This document shows, piece by piece, positions 6,982 to 18,132 of a stretch of 64,000 nt of DNA (the first letter of the stretch is position 1; each line of letters starts with the position of its first letter). Below the pieces are notes generated by a model that made no database searches, was not told the origin of the DNA, and saw only the letters and a program-made list of their open reading frames with translations. Origin of the DNA: Tulasnella sp. 424 (lineage: Eukaryota > Basidiomycota > Agaricomycetes > Cantharellales > Tulasnellaceae); contig WSUB01000091.1 in the NCBI GenBank assembly GCA_019633425.1, forward strand, positions 62,001 to 126,000, read 5' to 3'. Both the position numbers and the translations under genes were made by a program.

Positions 6982-9900
6982 ATGGCACGCACTCAAGAGC
7001 TCAAGTTCTGGAACGGGTACTACGCACACATGTTTTCGATAATATGGAATCTATTGCATCCATGGAAAACCTGAGCCCCAGACACATCGTCGTGCCAACC
7101 ACACTCACTATTGCAGGATCAGAAACAAGACCAACTGCGATGATTGACACAGGAGCAACATCATCGTTCATCAACCAGAGGTTTATAGAAAAACATCGAC
7201 TAGAAACCCGACCTAAGGAAAAGGTCGTACCAGTAAAAGACGTGGACGGGAGGCCACTAGGGAAAATCGAGGAAGAAGTACAGGCGCAAGTACGAATCGG
7301 AAACCATAATGAGGAAATGGTCTTGGACGTTGCCCCCATAGGGAACCACCCGATTATATTAGGACTTCCATGGCTGCAACAGCACAACCCAGACATCGAC
7401 TTCGAGCGAAACCGAGTGGTGTTCGCAAGCGAGCAATGCGCGAATCAATGCCTGGATAGTGCACCAGACGTAGTCGGAAGAACCGATGGGAAACCCTACA
7501 CACCCCCAGTCGAGGACCGAGAGTACGATGACGACGACGTGGAAGAACTTATAGCAGCCATCGAAGAAAGTAGGGAACCAAGGTTAAAAAACATCTCTGC
7601 GCATATAGCATCGCAACACGCAAAAGAGGAAAAACCGCCTGAGGAAATCGTACCAGCAGATTATCACGACTTCCTGGACGTGTTCGATGAAGAAGCCTGC
7701 GACGAGATGCCCCCGCACCGACAATATGACCTCGCAATCGATTTAGTACCGGGGGCGCCACTACCAAAACCTTCGGGTCTGTACCCAATGTCGGACACCG
7801 ACAATAAAGAGCTGCGAACTTGGCTGGACGACATGCTAAAGAAAGGATTTATTCAAAGGTCAAGCTCACCGGTAGCAGCGCCATGTTTCTACGTTCCAAA
7901 GAAAGATGGGAAGAAAAGACTAGTAATGGATTGGAGGAAGCTCAACGATATCACCATAAAAGACCAGTTTCCCCTTCCCCGGACAGACGAAACGATGGAC
8001 TTGTTAAGGGGATCAGAAATATTCTCGAGGTTCGACCTTCGAAACGGGTATAACCTAATCCGCATTAAACCGGGAGACGAGTGGAAGACGGCGTTCAAGA
8101 CCAGATGGGGGCTGTACAAATTCAAGGTTATGCACTTCGGTCTTTGCAACGCACCAGCAGTCTTCCAACGCTTCATGAATGACGTGTTGGCACCTGTCCT
8201 GGACTTAATGGCAACCAATTACCTGGACGATACCCTATCATTTGCAAAGGAACTGGCACCTCACATCGAAACCAACAAAACGATCCTGTCCCAGTTCCGA
8301 AAATACCGTCTGTTCTGCCGAGCAAAGAAGTGCGAATTCCACGTACCAGAGACGGAATGGCTCGGGGTCCACGTTAATAAAAAAGGATTCCGAATGGACC
8401 AATGGAAGGTGGAGGCAATTAAGGAATGGAAGACACCACGAAATGTTACCGATATTCGTTCCTTCCTAGGGTTTGCAAACTTTTACCGACGATTCATAAA
8501 AGACTTTGCAAAAATCGCACGGCCCCTACATGACCTGGAAAAGAAAGATGTCGCGTTCAAATGGGCTGAAGCACAACAGACCGCCTTCGACTCGATAAAA
8601 CAAGCAATAACGTCAGCTCCCGTCCTGGCACATCCAGACCCTGCAAAACCATACATCTTGGAAACCGATGCTTCAAACTATGCCTATGGGGCAATACTGT
8701 TGCAGAAACAAGACAACAGGAAGGAACACCCTGTCGCATTCCTTTCAAAGTCCCTATCGCCGGCCGAACAGAACTACGACATCTTCGATAAGGAAATGTT
8801 GGCGGTAGTTAAAGCCCTGGAACATTGGAGAACATACCTGCAAGGAACGGAGGACCCAGTCAACATTATTACAGACCATAGGAATCTCCGGTATTTCAAA
8901 GACACCAAATTACAAACCAAAGACAGGCAAGGTGGGCAGACCTCCTGACCCACTACAACTATCATATTGGATACCGACCAGGAGTCATGTCAGGAAAACC
9001 AGACGCATTGTCGCGACAATCGGATCTGCGACCTGAAGGGGGGGCTAACGACGACAAAAGAAACCAGACCATCTTCAATAAAGAGGCAATCACAGTCATC
9101 GCAGCCATATATGCATCCGATGCTCAACTCTTGGATCTAATCAAGGGAGCGCTGCAAGAAGACAAAGACCTAAAAGCAACGATCGCACTCCTAAATGATG
9201 ATCCAATCGTCGTGCCAATGGAAATCCGAAAAGCAACCAAAGACCTAAAATGGGAAGATGGAATTCTGTACCGACTCGGAAAGGTCTATGTTCCAAACAA
9301 CGAAGAGATAAAACGAAAGATACTGGAACTGTACCATGACTCAAGGATCGCTGGACATCCAGGACAAGCCAAAACACTGGAGCTGGTAGCACGAGGATAT
9401 TACTGGCCGTCCCAAAAGAGCTATGTAAATCGATACGTGGAACAGTGCGACCCATGCCAAAGAAACAAGAACCGGCATGCAAAAGAACATGGATTATTAA
9501 AACCACTACCAATTCCGGACGGACCTTGGCAATCGGTGTCGTACGACTTGATAATGGAATTACCAGAATCTGATGGGTATACCGCAATCTTGGTCGCAAT
9601 GTGTCGGTTAACCAAACAAGCACACTTGTTCAAAACAGTAAGCAAAGTAGACACAGAGGGTGTAGTGGATCTTTTGTTGAACAACGTCTGGAAACTACAC
9701 GGTACACCAATCGATACAGTATCGGACCGAGGGCCAAACTTCGAATCCAAGCTGATGCGAGCCGTGTACAAACGATTAGGAATCCAACCCAAGTTCTCGA
9801 CGGCATACCACCCGCAAACAGACGGTCAGACGGAACGAACCAATGCAACCCTCGAAACGTACCTGCGGTTCTACACGTCACACCGACAGGACGACTGGTC

Positions 9901-10630
9901 TCAAGCATTACCCCTGGCAGAGTTTGCATACAATAACGCGACCCACAGCACCACGGGAATGTCCCCCTTCTATGCAAACTATGGGTTTAATCCGACATTC
10001 ACAGACGTGCCGAGCCGAGACCAATCAAGCCCAGGAGCAGAGGAACTAGCTAATCGATTTGCAAGCATTTGGGAAGAGCTACAAGCCAGCATGAAACTTG
10101 CACAGGAGAAACATGCAGAGTTTTTCGACAGGAAGCATGGCGACACACCAATGTTGGAAGTCGACAAGCTGGTACTATTGGAAGGCACAAACATCCGCAC
10201 CGACCGGCCGGCAAAGAAACTTGGACCCAAACGTCTCGGACCATATAAGATAATCGAGAAAGTATCTACCCATGCATACCGACTGGCTCTTCCACCCAGT
10301 ATGAAAATCCACAATGTGTTCCACATTTCCCTATTAACACCATACAAGGCGGACACAATTCCCGGACGAGTTCATGAAGAGCCACCTCCTGAAATCATTG
10401 ACGGCGAAGAGGAATACGAAGTTGAAGAAATCCTAAACTCTCGTTACTGGCGTCGAAAGCTTCAATACTTCGTCAAATGGGTCGGGTATGGAGAAGGTCA
10501 CAACTCTTGGGAAGATATGGGGAATTTGGAAAATGCACAGGACAAAATCAAGGATTTCCATAATCGATACCCGGATGCAGTGTCGCCTGAACGAAGAACC
10601 TCGCAACGTTGCCAGAACAAAACCCATTAG
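6982..10630 (+). pseudogene. pol of element 2: protease-RT-RNase H-integrase-chromodomain, one frameshift
   Basis: Frame one (to 8948) holds an aspartic protease motif AMIDTGATSSFINQ, reverse transcriptase with the active site NYLDDTLSF, and RNase H with ETDASNYAYGAIL. A frameshift near 8926-8932, most simply loss of four bases from a GCAA repeat, moves the rest into the next frame (about 8935-10630). This part has the integrase zinc finger (YHDSRIAGHPG...CDPCQRNK), the acidic catalytic positions in SYDLIMELP, VSDRGPNF and GQTERTNATLE, and a C-terminal chromodomain (YEVEEILNSRYWRRKLQYFV then WVGYGEGHNSWED). All key catalytic motifs look intact apart from the frameshift. The chromodomain places it in the chromovirus branch of Ty3/Gypsy. 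Confidence 0.93.
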
Positions 10631-10660
10631 TGCGACTTGCTCGGTCTTGGAGGGGAGTGA

Positions 10661-11023
10661 TGTCACGACCATGGGCTAAGTGATAAGATAGATACGAGTC
10701 GGGTCGCAGGCATGGCCGAACACTCATTGCAGCCTCAAGGCGGTTACTCATACGCTCACTCAGCGCCTCATGTCAAACGCACAGTCATTACTCAGACGAC
10801 GCGTCAGCGTCCACCAGAACGCGTAAGCGATTCCATAACGTTCTTTGACATTCCATGACAGTCTTTATATACTAGCCTAAGTGAGGAGGGTTGTTCCTCA
10901 CTTTGCCTCTTGTATTCTATCTACAGCAAAGATCTCTTGAATACGACAACTTACACCTCTACTCTGTTACCTCTTGACTCTGAGACCAGCCTGCCGTTAA
11001 GGATATTCTAGCGGAGTCTGACA
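10661..11023 (+). repeat. Element 2, 3' LTR
   Basis: 363 bp, preceded by a purine tract (GGAGGGGAGTGA). About six of 363 positions differ from the 5' LTR, clustered at the start. This suggests a fairly recent insertion relative to element 1. Confidence 0.95.
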
Positions 11024-11028
11024 GCACC

Positions 11029-14000
11029 CTACATCACATTTGATCGTACCTGCAAAAATGACGACGGAACAAGTCACAGCATTCCCCACCGCAATGATCG
11101 ACTCAGGAGCCACATCGGAGTTTATTAGCAATCAATTCGTTGAGGAAAACCAGATCCCCACCAGACCCAAAGAATTTCCCTTGCAACCAATCGCTATTGA
11201 CGGACATCCATTAGGGAAGATCGATCGAGAAGTACAAGTGGAGCTACAAATTGGGTCACACACAGAAAACGTAACACTGGACGTCGCCAACATTGGAAAG
11301 CACCCCATAATCTTAGGTTCCCCGTGGTTGTACCGACACAATCCTCAAGTGGACTGGAGAACTCGAAGAGTAACGTTCGACGATGTTTATTGTTCACAAA
11401 ACTGTCTAGACGCACCAGCGGATGTATTCAGCAAAACAAATGGACAGCCGGACCGGAAACCCATTATGCCAGTAATCGCCGGAACAAGTATATCGGCCAG
11501 GATTGCGTCTGAACATGCCCCAAAGGAACTCCCTGTCGAAGAAGCCATACCTAAAGAGCTCCACGAATTCCTGGATGTGTTCGAAGAAATGAAAGATAGT
11601 CATGTATTGCCACCACATCGACCCTTCGACTGCAAGATAAACCTCAAACCCGGGATGGAATTGCCAAAACTATCGGGATTGTATCAAGGATCAGCCAAAG
11701 ACAACGAAGATATGAAGAAATGGGTGACGGAAATGACGCAAAAGGGATTCATCAAACCCTCTAACTCACCAATCGCGGCAGCCTGCTTCTTTGTTGGAAA
11801 AAAGGACGGAAAAAAGAGGCTGGTCATCGACTATCGGAAACTCAACGAGATCACAATTCCCAACCGATATCCAATCCCCCTGGCCACGGAACTGATCGAA
11901 CAATTAGTGGGAAAAGAATGGTTCACCAATCTCGACTTAAGATCAGGGTATCATCTAATCAGGATAGCAAAAGGAGATGAATGGAAAACGGCATTCCGAA
12001 CACGATTCGGCCTCTTCGAATGGACCGTCATGCCATTTGGACTTTGCAACGCACCGGCAGTATTCCAACGATTCATCAATCATATTCTTCATGACCTCCT
12101 CGATTCCTCTGTTCTCAATTATCTCAACGATACGATGCCGGTGACGAAGACAAGGGAAGAAAACGTGAAAATCACCAAGGAAGTCTTAAGACGGTTCAGG
12201 GAGAACGACCTTCATTGTAACGCCAAGAAATGTAAGTTCTTTGTAACTGAGACGGAATACTTAGGACTGTGGGTAAGCAAAGAAGGAATATCTATGGACA
12301 AGTATAAAGTGGAAGCAATCAAGGAATGGCCTGCACCGACCAACGTCAAGGAAATTCAAACATTCTTAGGCTTCGTCAACTTCTACCGACAATTCATACA
12401 AGATTTCTCCAGCATCACAACCCTGATCACGAAACTTCTTCGGAAAGACGTCAAATGGAATTGGACAACCGAGTGTGCAAAAGCTTTCGAGACCCTAAAA
12501 GAACGACTCACAACAGCACCAGTACTACGGCATCATGATCCCGACAAACCGTCAACGCTAGAAATGGACGCTTCAGGGTACGCGTACGGAGCAATCCTAT
12601 CTCAAAAGGCCGAAGACGGCAAACTGCACCCAAACGCTTTTATGTCGAAATCCTTCACCCCAGCCGAAGCAAATTACGACGTTTACGACAAAGAAATGCT
12701 AGCAATAGTAAGAGCCCTCAAGTACTGGCAACACTACCTCAAAGGCGCCAAGCACAAAACACGGATCAAGACGGATCACAAGAATTTACAGTGGTTCATG
12801 AAAACACAGACGCTCAACGCTAGGCAACATCGCTGGCTACAAGAACTCGCCGAATACGACTTCGAAATCGAATACCGACCAGGAACTAAGTCGGGAAAAC
12901 CAGACGCACTGTCTTGTCGTCCGGATCATCAACCAGAAGGGGGGGCAGAAGAAACGCCTCTGACGTTCCTACCACCATCCAGATTCGTAGAAATCGACGC
13001 GAATGGGGACGAAGAAGACATCCAGCTGGATACAGACGAAGAGATAGTACGAACGATCGAGACAAGATTAGCAGAAGACCCAACAATCAAGTCAGTACTA
13101 GCATACCTGAACGCTGATCCGGACTCCGCCCCAGCAAGCGTACGAAAAGACATGGCAGGATGGTCGAAGCAGGATGGATTATTACAGTACAAGGAAAAGA
13201 TCTACATCCCCAACGACAAAGAGGTCAAACAATCCTTACTGCAACTATACCACGACACCATCCTAGCGGGACACCCAGGACAAGCGAAGACGTTGGAACT
13301 ACTGTCAAGAGGATACTATTGGCCATCAATGAAAGCCTACATTAACCGATACGTCGAAGCATGCGATATATGCCAACGAAACAAACCGCACTACATGAAG
13401 CCAACCGGTCTGTTGAGACCCCTACCAGTTCCCGAAGGACCATGGCAAGACGTGTCGTATGACTTCATCACCAAACTTCCACGAACCAAGAACGGTAACG
13501 ACACAGTGTTGGCAGTAGTAGACCGACTATCAAAAGAAGCTCACTTTGTTGCCACACAAGAACTCGGACTGGATGCGCAGAAAACGTCGGAGCCGTTCAT
13601 AGCCAACGTCTGGAAGTACCATGGCCTACCTGCCTGAACCGTATCCGACAGAGGACCACAGTTTAACGCCCCATTTCTTCGAGCATTATACAACGGACTT
13701 GGAGTAAAACCAACGTTCTCCACCGCGTACCACCCTCAAACAGACGGACAGACAGAAAGGATCAACCAGAACATTGAAGGTTTCCTGCGGATCTATTGCA
13801 ACCATCGACAAGACGATTGGGACGAACTATTGCCTTTTGCAGAATTCTCGTACAATAACACAACGCATTCTTCAACGGGCGAAACGCCATTCATGGTAGC
13901 AAGAGGATACAACCCGATGTTCACCAACATGCCCTCGGGAGCACAAGCAAACCCTTCTGCCAAAGAAAGACTCGAAAGGATCCGCACAGTACAAGAAGAA

Positions 14001-14546
14001 GTACGAGCAGCTATGACGATGGCGCAAGAAAAGCAAAAAGAGTTCTACAATCGACATCAACAACAAGAACCTGACTACGCGGTGGGAGATAAAGTATGGT
14101 TGGAAGCAAGAAACATTAGCACGGATCGACCGTCTACCAAATTAGCGGCAAAGCGATTAGGACCGTTCCCTATTGAGTCCAAAATATCCACGCATGCGTA
14201 TAAGCTGACCCTACTCACCACGATGAAGATCCACCCAGTGTCCCACGTTACCCTGCTCACACCTCACGTTGCTGATACCATCCCTGGGCGAACGCAAGTA
14301 CCTCCCCCGCCAATCATAGTCAAGGAACAAGAAGAATGGGAAGTAGAGAAGATCCTGAACTCACGACTTCATTATCGACGCCTGCAATACCTGATCAAAT
14401 GGAAGGGGTTCAGCGATGAAAACAACACATGGGAAAACGCAGAAAACCTCGAACACGTTCCGGCCCTTGTTTACAATTTCCACCAACAATTCCCAAACGC
14501 TCCTACCGCTCAACCCCAACGCCAATCGTCTCGGCTCCGCTCTTAA
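11029..14546 (+). pseudogene. pol of element 1: protease-RT-RNase H-integrase-chromodomain, inactivated
   Basis: One frame throughout, continuing from before the element 2 insertion. Protease motif AMIDSGATSEFISNQ. The reverse transcriptase active site reads YLND (12120-12131) instead of YLDD, so a catalytic Asp is lost. RNase H motif LEMDASGYAYGAIL; integrase zinc finger YHDTILAGHPG...CDICQRNK. A TGA at 13635-13637 interrupts just before TVSDRGPQF. Past the stop the frame continues with GQTERINQNIEGFLRIY and a chromodomain (WEVEKILNSRLHYRRLQYLI, WKGFSDENNTWEN) to a TAA at 14544. Both point changes fit loss of CpG. It is related to but distinct from element 2. Confidence 0.93.
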
Positions 14547-14556
14547 GGGGGGCAAC

Positions 14557-14901
14557 TGTGATGACCACGTCCTCACTGCTTAATTCATCGGCATTATCTT
14601 CCTCCACTTTCCTTATTGTATCTTATCTCCACCTTAGCTGACGCGTCGCCTCCACTCTTTAGCTGACGCGTCGCCTCCACTCTCTCAGTCAGCGCCTCAT
14701 GTATTCTCAGTCAGCGCCTCGTTGCGTTAGTTGTAACCTCCACTCTCGTTACTATATCTACTCGACAGAATGAGGAGGTTTGTTCCTCATTCTGCCTCTT
14801 GTCTACTTCTCTAGTATCAGTACCTCTTCTACCTCTTGACTCTTGATCATTGACCTCGAAGCGCCTTGCCTGAACTCTCAACATCACTCTCGACTCTGAC
14901 A
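14557..14901 (+). repeat. Element 1, 3' LTR (345 bp)
   Basis: Same ends as the 5' LTR, but with two rather than four copies of the 22-bp unit and an extra copy of a 25-bp unit (TTAGCTGACGCGTCGCCTCC...). The inverted repeat is CAGAATGAGGA/TCCTCATTCTG at 14766-14776/14784-14794. One base pair of the stem differs from the 5' LTR on both sides. Confidence 0.93.
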
Positions 14902-14906
14902 GCTCT

Positions 14907-14940
14907 AGCCTTCTGTCGGACACAATGTAATCACTTTTAG
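14907..14940 (+). pseudogene. End of the split integrase-core gene
   Basis: After the second GCTCT target duplication the frame interrupted at 1265 continues (AFCRTQCNHF) to a TAG at 14938-14940. This small piece confirms that the two flanks were contiguous before element 1 inserted. Confidence 0.7.
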
Positions 14941-15736
14941 ATCCTTTTGATGTAATTATCAATATGGCAGGCTTTTTTGTAATGCTAATCACAGTGGAGG
15001 ATCGTTTTCAAAGTGGCACAACTTTGTTACCAAGAGAGACTCGTCCCCAATAGAATACAATATAATAGGTAGCAGAGCTATAGAATATTGTTTTTAGATA
15101 GTCTTTCTCTGGCTAGACTTGTATTAGGCTTCTGGAAATGATAGATATTTGAAGAGTTTGGTGCAAAATGTGTGCTTTCGCTTTGGCACAGCCATGGGAA
15201 TGTTTGGGAACGCAGTTGAAGTCCTGGATTGAATTCTTCCAATCAACAGTACAGCTTGCATGACAACCTTATCCAACTATATCTCTTAGACCATATCATT
15301 CCAATCTTGTGGTTGCACACTGTTATAGGGCAAGGCACTTGTGATAAATGACACTACTCAGAGGATCCACACATACTTGAAACTCAAACCTGGATTCCTT
15401 TTGAAGTTTTGATGGCTTATTGGAGCCATCTGCACCCTTGGTCACAGCATTAAGACAAGACAGCAAATCGATTTCTTTCTTTTCATGTCTTGTAACTAGG
15501 TAGAACCTGACGTGGATAACACAGCTTGAGGCGGTGTACAAAATGAATGTACCCCTCCTCCAGTCTCTTTAGTTATGTGTGGTCTTATTCAACAAAACAT
15601 TGCTACAGGCCATTCTCAATAATTTCAAGCATTGAAGCTGGACTCTCTCCACATCCTTGGTCTGACAAGTCTCATGCGAAGCCTCAAACCCAAGTAGCAA
15701 TTTCATGGTCTAAATATATTAAATATCAAGACGTGC
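14941..15736. other. spacer, no gene recognised
   Basis: AT-rich sequence between the integrase remnant and the TET/JBP-like fragment. Short open frames only, none with recognisable family resemblance. Confidence 0.5.
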
Positions 15737-16549
15737 TCACAAATCTGAACTACGGTGACAAGCGTAATAATCCTTCAGCTCATCCAAGGAGCTAAAACAA
15801 TCCCATCTGTCCATCCAGCGCTTCTCCCCTTGGGACTGATGCTCTGAAAACCCAGCTGGATCCTCCACTTCTCGCTCATGGGCCAATTTGAAACCATCTG
15901 CCTGATAATGGAAGAGGCCCCCAGCTGAGTACCCTGTGATAGAGTACTGAGTTTCTCCTTCACAGATGGGTATGTTGGCATGTGTTATGCATGCTGAAGG
16001 AAGAAAGATAATATCTCCTGGTGCAAACTCCACGATAAGACGAGGTTCCCATAGAATGAGGTGTCCTCCATACTTAGCATCATAGTTCCCCAAGGCCCAG
16101 ATCACACACCACCCAAAAACGAGGTTGAAGATGTTCTGGTGCCAGCGGCATATGGTGGCTGGGCCAAAGTCCACAGTAATGGAACTGAAAGGGAGACCAG
16201 AAGAAATACACTGCAGGAAGGCTTGCCATGCCTTGAGTCTTCCCTTCATGGTGACCCAATTACCAGGTACCTGCCCAGGAGAGGAGTTAGGTGTAAAGAG
16301 CTATGGAAGCCAAGCACCTACCATCCTTCCATTGCCATGAGAAAACCTGAATTTGGCAGTAAAGAAAGAGCCCCACCGATGGACACCAGCAGAAGCTGGG
16401 AGACAAAGCACTTTAAACAAGGTCTCAACAGCAGCAATGCAAGGCCTTGCCAAGACGCATTGCCAGGTCGGGTCCGGATGTTGAGATCTGGGAGTCCATC
16501 CAAAGGAGGTGAGCTGTGGGCGGCACCCCGAGCAAACCAACTTTTTCAT
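15737..16549 (-). pseudogene. TET/JBP-like 2-oxoglutarate/Fe(II) dioxygenase, probably broken
   Basis: The minus frame 16249-15737 encodes the C-terminal dioxygenase core of the fungal TET/JBP family: ITVDFGPATICRWHQN, FNLVFGWCVIWALGNYDAKY, GGHLILWEPRLIVEF, PSACITHANIPI and YSITGYSAGGLF. An upstream minus segment (16549-16301: CIAAVETLFKVLCLPAS, VHRWGSFFTAKFRFSHGNG) fits the family's N-terminal part, separated by a probable intron around 16250-16300. The first metal-ligand motif, normally H-x-D, reads HQN (16133-16141), which would weaken iron binding; the distal His (THAN) is present. Family members oxidise 5-methylcytosine and in basidiomycetes are often linked to KDZ-type transposons. No such transposase is seen nearby. 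No clear start codon, so I treat it as a remnant. Confidence 0.6.
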
Positions 16550-16554
16550 CTATG

Positions 16555-16880
16555 GAAAATGTTGTAGAAAACGCTCCTAGGGGAACCAATTTTCTTGGTA
16601 GTTTTCAACTTTTGGAAAACAGCTTGGAAAATTGTGGCAGTTTTCCTGCTCTGAAAATATTGGACAATTCTCCTGATTTTTGCATTTTCAACATGGGTGG
16701 AAAACTGCACAACATTTTCCACTGATGGAAAACCTTGCGGAAAAGTGGACAAAATTTGCCATTGAAAAGCAAGGAACAGTATAGAAAAAGTTCCATCAAT
16801 CCAGCATGGACAGGTCAAGTCTGATGGACCTGAGGGTCTAGCTAGCCATCGGCCCCAAGCTTGACCATGGTGGTGCATGA
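16555..16880. repeat. Low-complexity region with dispersed GTTTTCC/GGAAAAC inverted motifs
   Basis: About ten copies of short TGGAAAA or TTTTCCA motifs in both orientations lie within 300 bases. They can fold into several alternative stems. No gene is seen. It may be a decayed MITE or simple-sequence region. Confidence 0.4.
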
Positions 16881-16979
16881 AATAGGTTTAGAGAAGACAT
16901 ACTTAAGAGAGATGTGTAGGGGAGGGTGCGAGGAGGGAGGTGCTTTGCACTTTTGAACTGGACGGTTTGGCATGAAGCC

Positions 16980-17590
16980 AAAAGGGCATCTAAATAAAGA
17001 AATTCCCTTTTCCAGCCTGTTTATTTGAGAAACCGGACCGACGCCGGATTCTTCCCTTTCTCGTTGCTGGATTTGTTGAACTGAGCTTTGTAAGCTTGAT
17101 GAATCACTTCAGGTGACTCACCGATCACTTTGCAACATGCCGCAGCACGCTGCAGCAGGCTCGGGACCACTCAATTCCCTAAATTGGCAATTAAGCGCCC
17201 AAAGCCTTGCGCAGACCACCAGTGCGCTGCCCAAGCCTTCCACTGCGCATAGAAGGCTGAGGAAAAGAGTAGAATCGCGTAGAATAATGTAGACTACTTT
17301 GGAATGATCTTATCTAGCGAATAAATATGGATTCTGCCTCAGGAGAGGCAGACAATCCTTTTACCCCCTCTAAACTATACTAGCTCTGCGAAACCAATTC
17401 CGCTAAGTTCTGCGTGATAAACAAACTACCTATCGACTAACCCTTCGAAATACAGGGTTCTTGTGTTGTCAGCGTGAGCTTAATCTTGACATCTACGCCG
17501 GTGCCGTCTCTGACGTCCTCGGCACCTTTTGACCTCTAACGAGCTCAAAACCTCGACAAACCACGCAAGAGGTACGTTGTTGTAATTGTA
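16980..17590 (+). repeat. Diverged LTR-like repeat X, copy 1
   Basis: This sequence is found again, inverted and diverged, at about 34680-35240. Shared landmarks in order: AATTCCC, TATTTGAGAA, TTGTAAGCTTGA, the CTGCCTC-AGGA-GAGGCAG palindrome (about 17335), TTTTACCCCCTCT, GATAAACAAA, CTTGACATC, and CCTTTTGACCTCTA. The CTTGACA end followed by a new motif looks like an LTR end and leader of an unidentified retroelement. No coding part is seen. Confidence 0.55.
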
Positions 17591-17663
17591 ATACTTCTAG
17601 CTACATTCTGTACTAGTAGTGCTATGTCAGAAGACATTCCCTTTTAAGGAAATAGTCATTATT

Positions 17664-18092
17664 TGTGATGACCTCATCACATGATCCACCTTTCTTGGTC
17701 ACGTGATCAGTACAAGCTCCCATCACATGATTCTCATGATCGACTGTCCATCCCCGCATTCGCCTCCCATGCCTCACCACTAACACATGCTCCTTACTCA
17801 TCCCCTCATGCATCCCTCATTGCTTTTACTCATATGACACGTCAGCGTTTCCATTTGGTTCTATCACCTTCTTTACTATACCAGGACATTCTAGTCACAG
17901 CCACTCATTAGTATTTAAGTACAGCGGAATGAGGAGGTTTGTTCCTCATTCTGCCTCTTGTCTATTCATCCATAGTCTACTCTTCGACCATCGTGCTAGC
18001 GCAACGTTCTTGCCTAGTGATCTCGCTCTGCCAAACCATAGTCCACCATCAGATACGCCTTGCTCGGTCTCTGTCCTAAGGGAACCTTGACA
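17664..18092 (+). repeat. Element 3, 5' LTR (429 bp)
   Basis: TATA-like TATTTAAG at 17912-17919, inverted repeat CGGAATGAGGA/TCCTCATTCTG at 17925-17935/17943-17953 (one G-T pair), and the primer-like ATTCTGCCT at 17948-17956. This pairs with AGGCGGAAT at 18095-18103 with one G-U wobble. Confidence 0.85.
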
Positions 18093-18132
18093 TTAGGCGG
18101 AATCTCCTTCGAGCAACCCGTACCCACAGTTC

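Larger units (their letters stand above)
4641..11023 (+). mobile_element. Element 2: Ty3/Gypsy chromovirus nested in element 1
   Basis: LTRs at 4641-5003 and 10661-11023 (363 bp each, about six differences counted by eye). Both start TGTCACGACC and end GTCTGACA. Perfect 5-bp target duplications GCACC lie at 4636-4640 and 11024-11028. Internal order: primer site, ORF0, gag, protease, reverse transcriptase, RNase H, integrase, chromodomain. It interrupts the start of element 1 pol: the frame before 4640 continues after 11028. It is the youngest insertion here, but a small deletion near 8926-8932 shifts the pol frame. Confidence 0.96.
1266..14901 (+). mobile_element. Element 1: Ty3/Gypsy chromovirus carrying nested insertions
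   Basis: An LTR retrotransposon with LTRs at 1266-1630 and 14557-14901. Both start TGTGATGACC and end CTCTGACA, and perfect 5-bp target duplications GCTCT lie at 1261-1265 and 14902-14906. Order: LTR, primer site, ORF0, gag, protease, reverse transcriptase, RNase H, integrase, chromodomain, purine tract (AAGGGGGGCAAC), LTR. Gag is broken by a SINE-like tandem repeat (about 2417-3606). Element 2 (4641-11023) sits between gag and pol. Nonsense codons at 4095, 4119 and 13635 and a changed reverse-transcriptase active site make it non-autonomous. Without the nested insertions the element would be about 6 kb. Confidence 0.95.
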
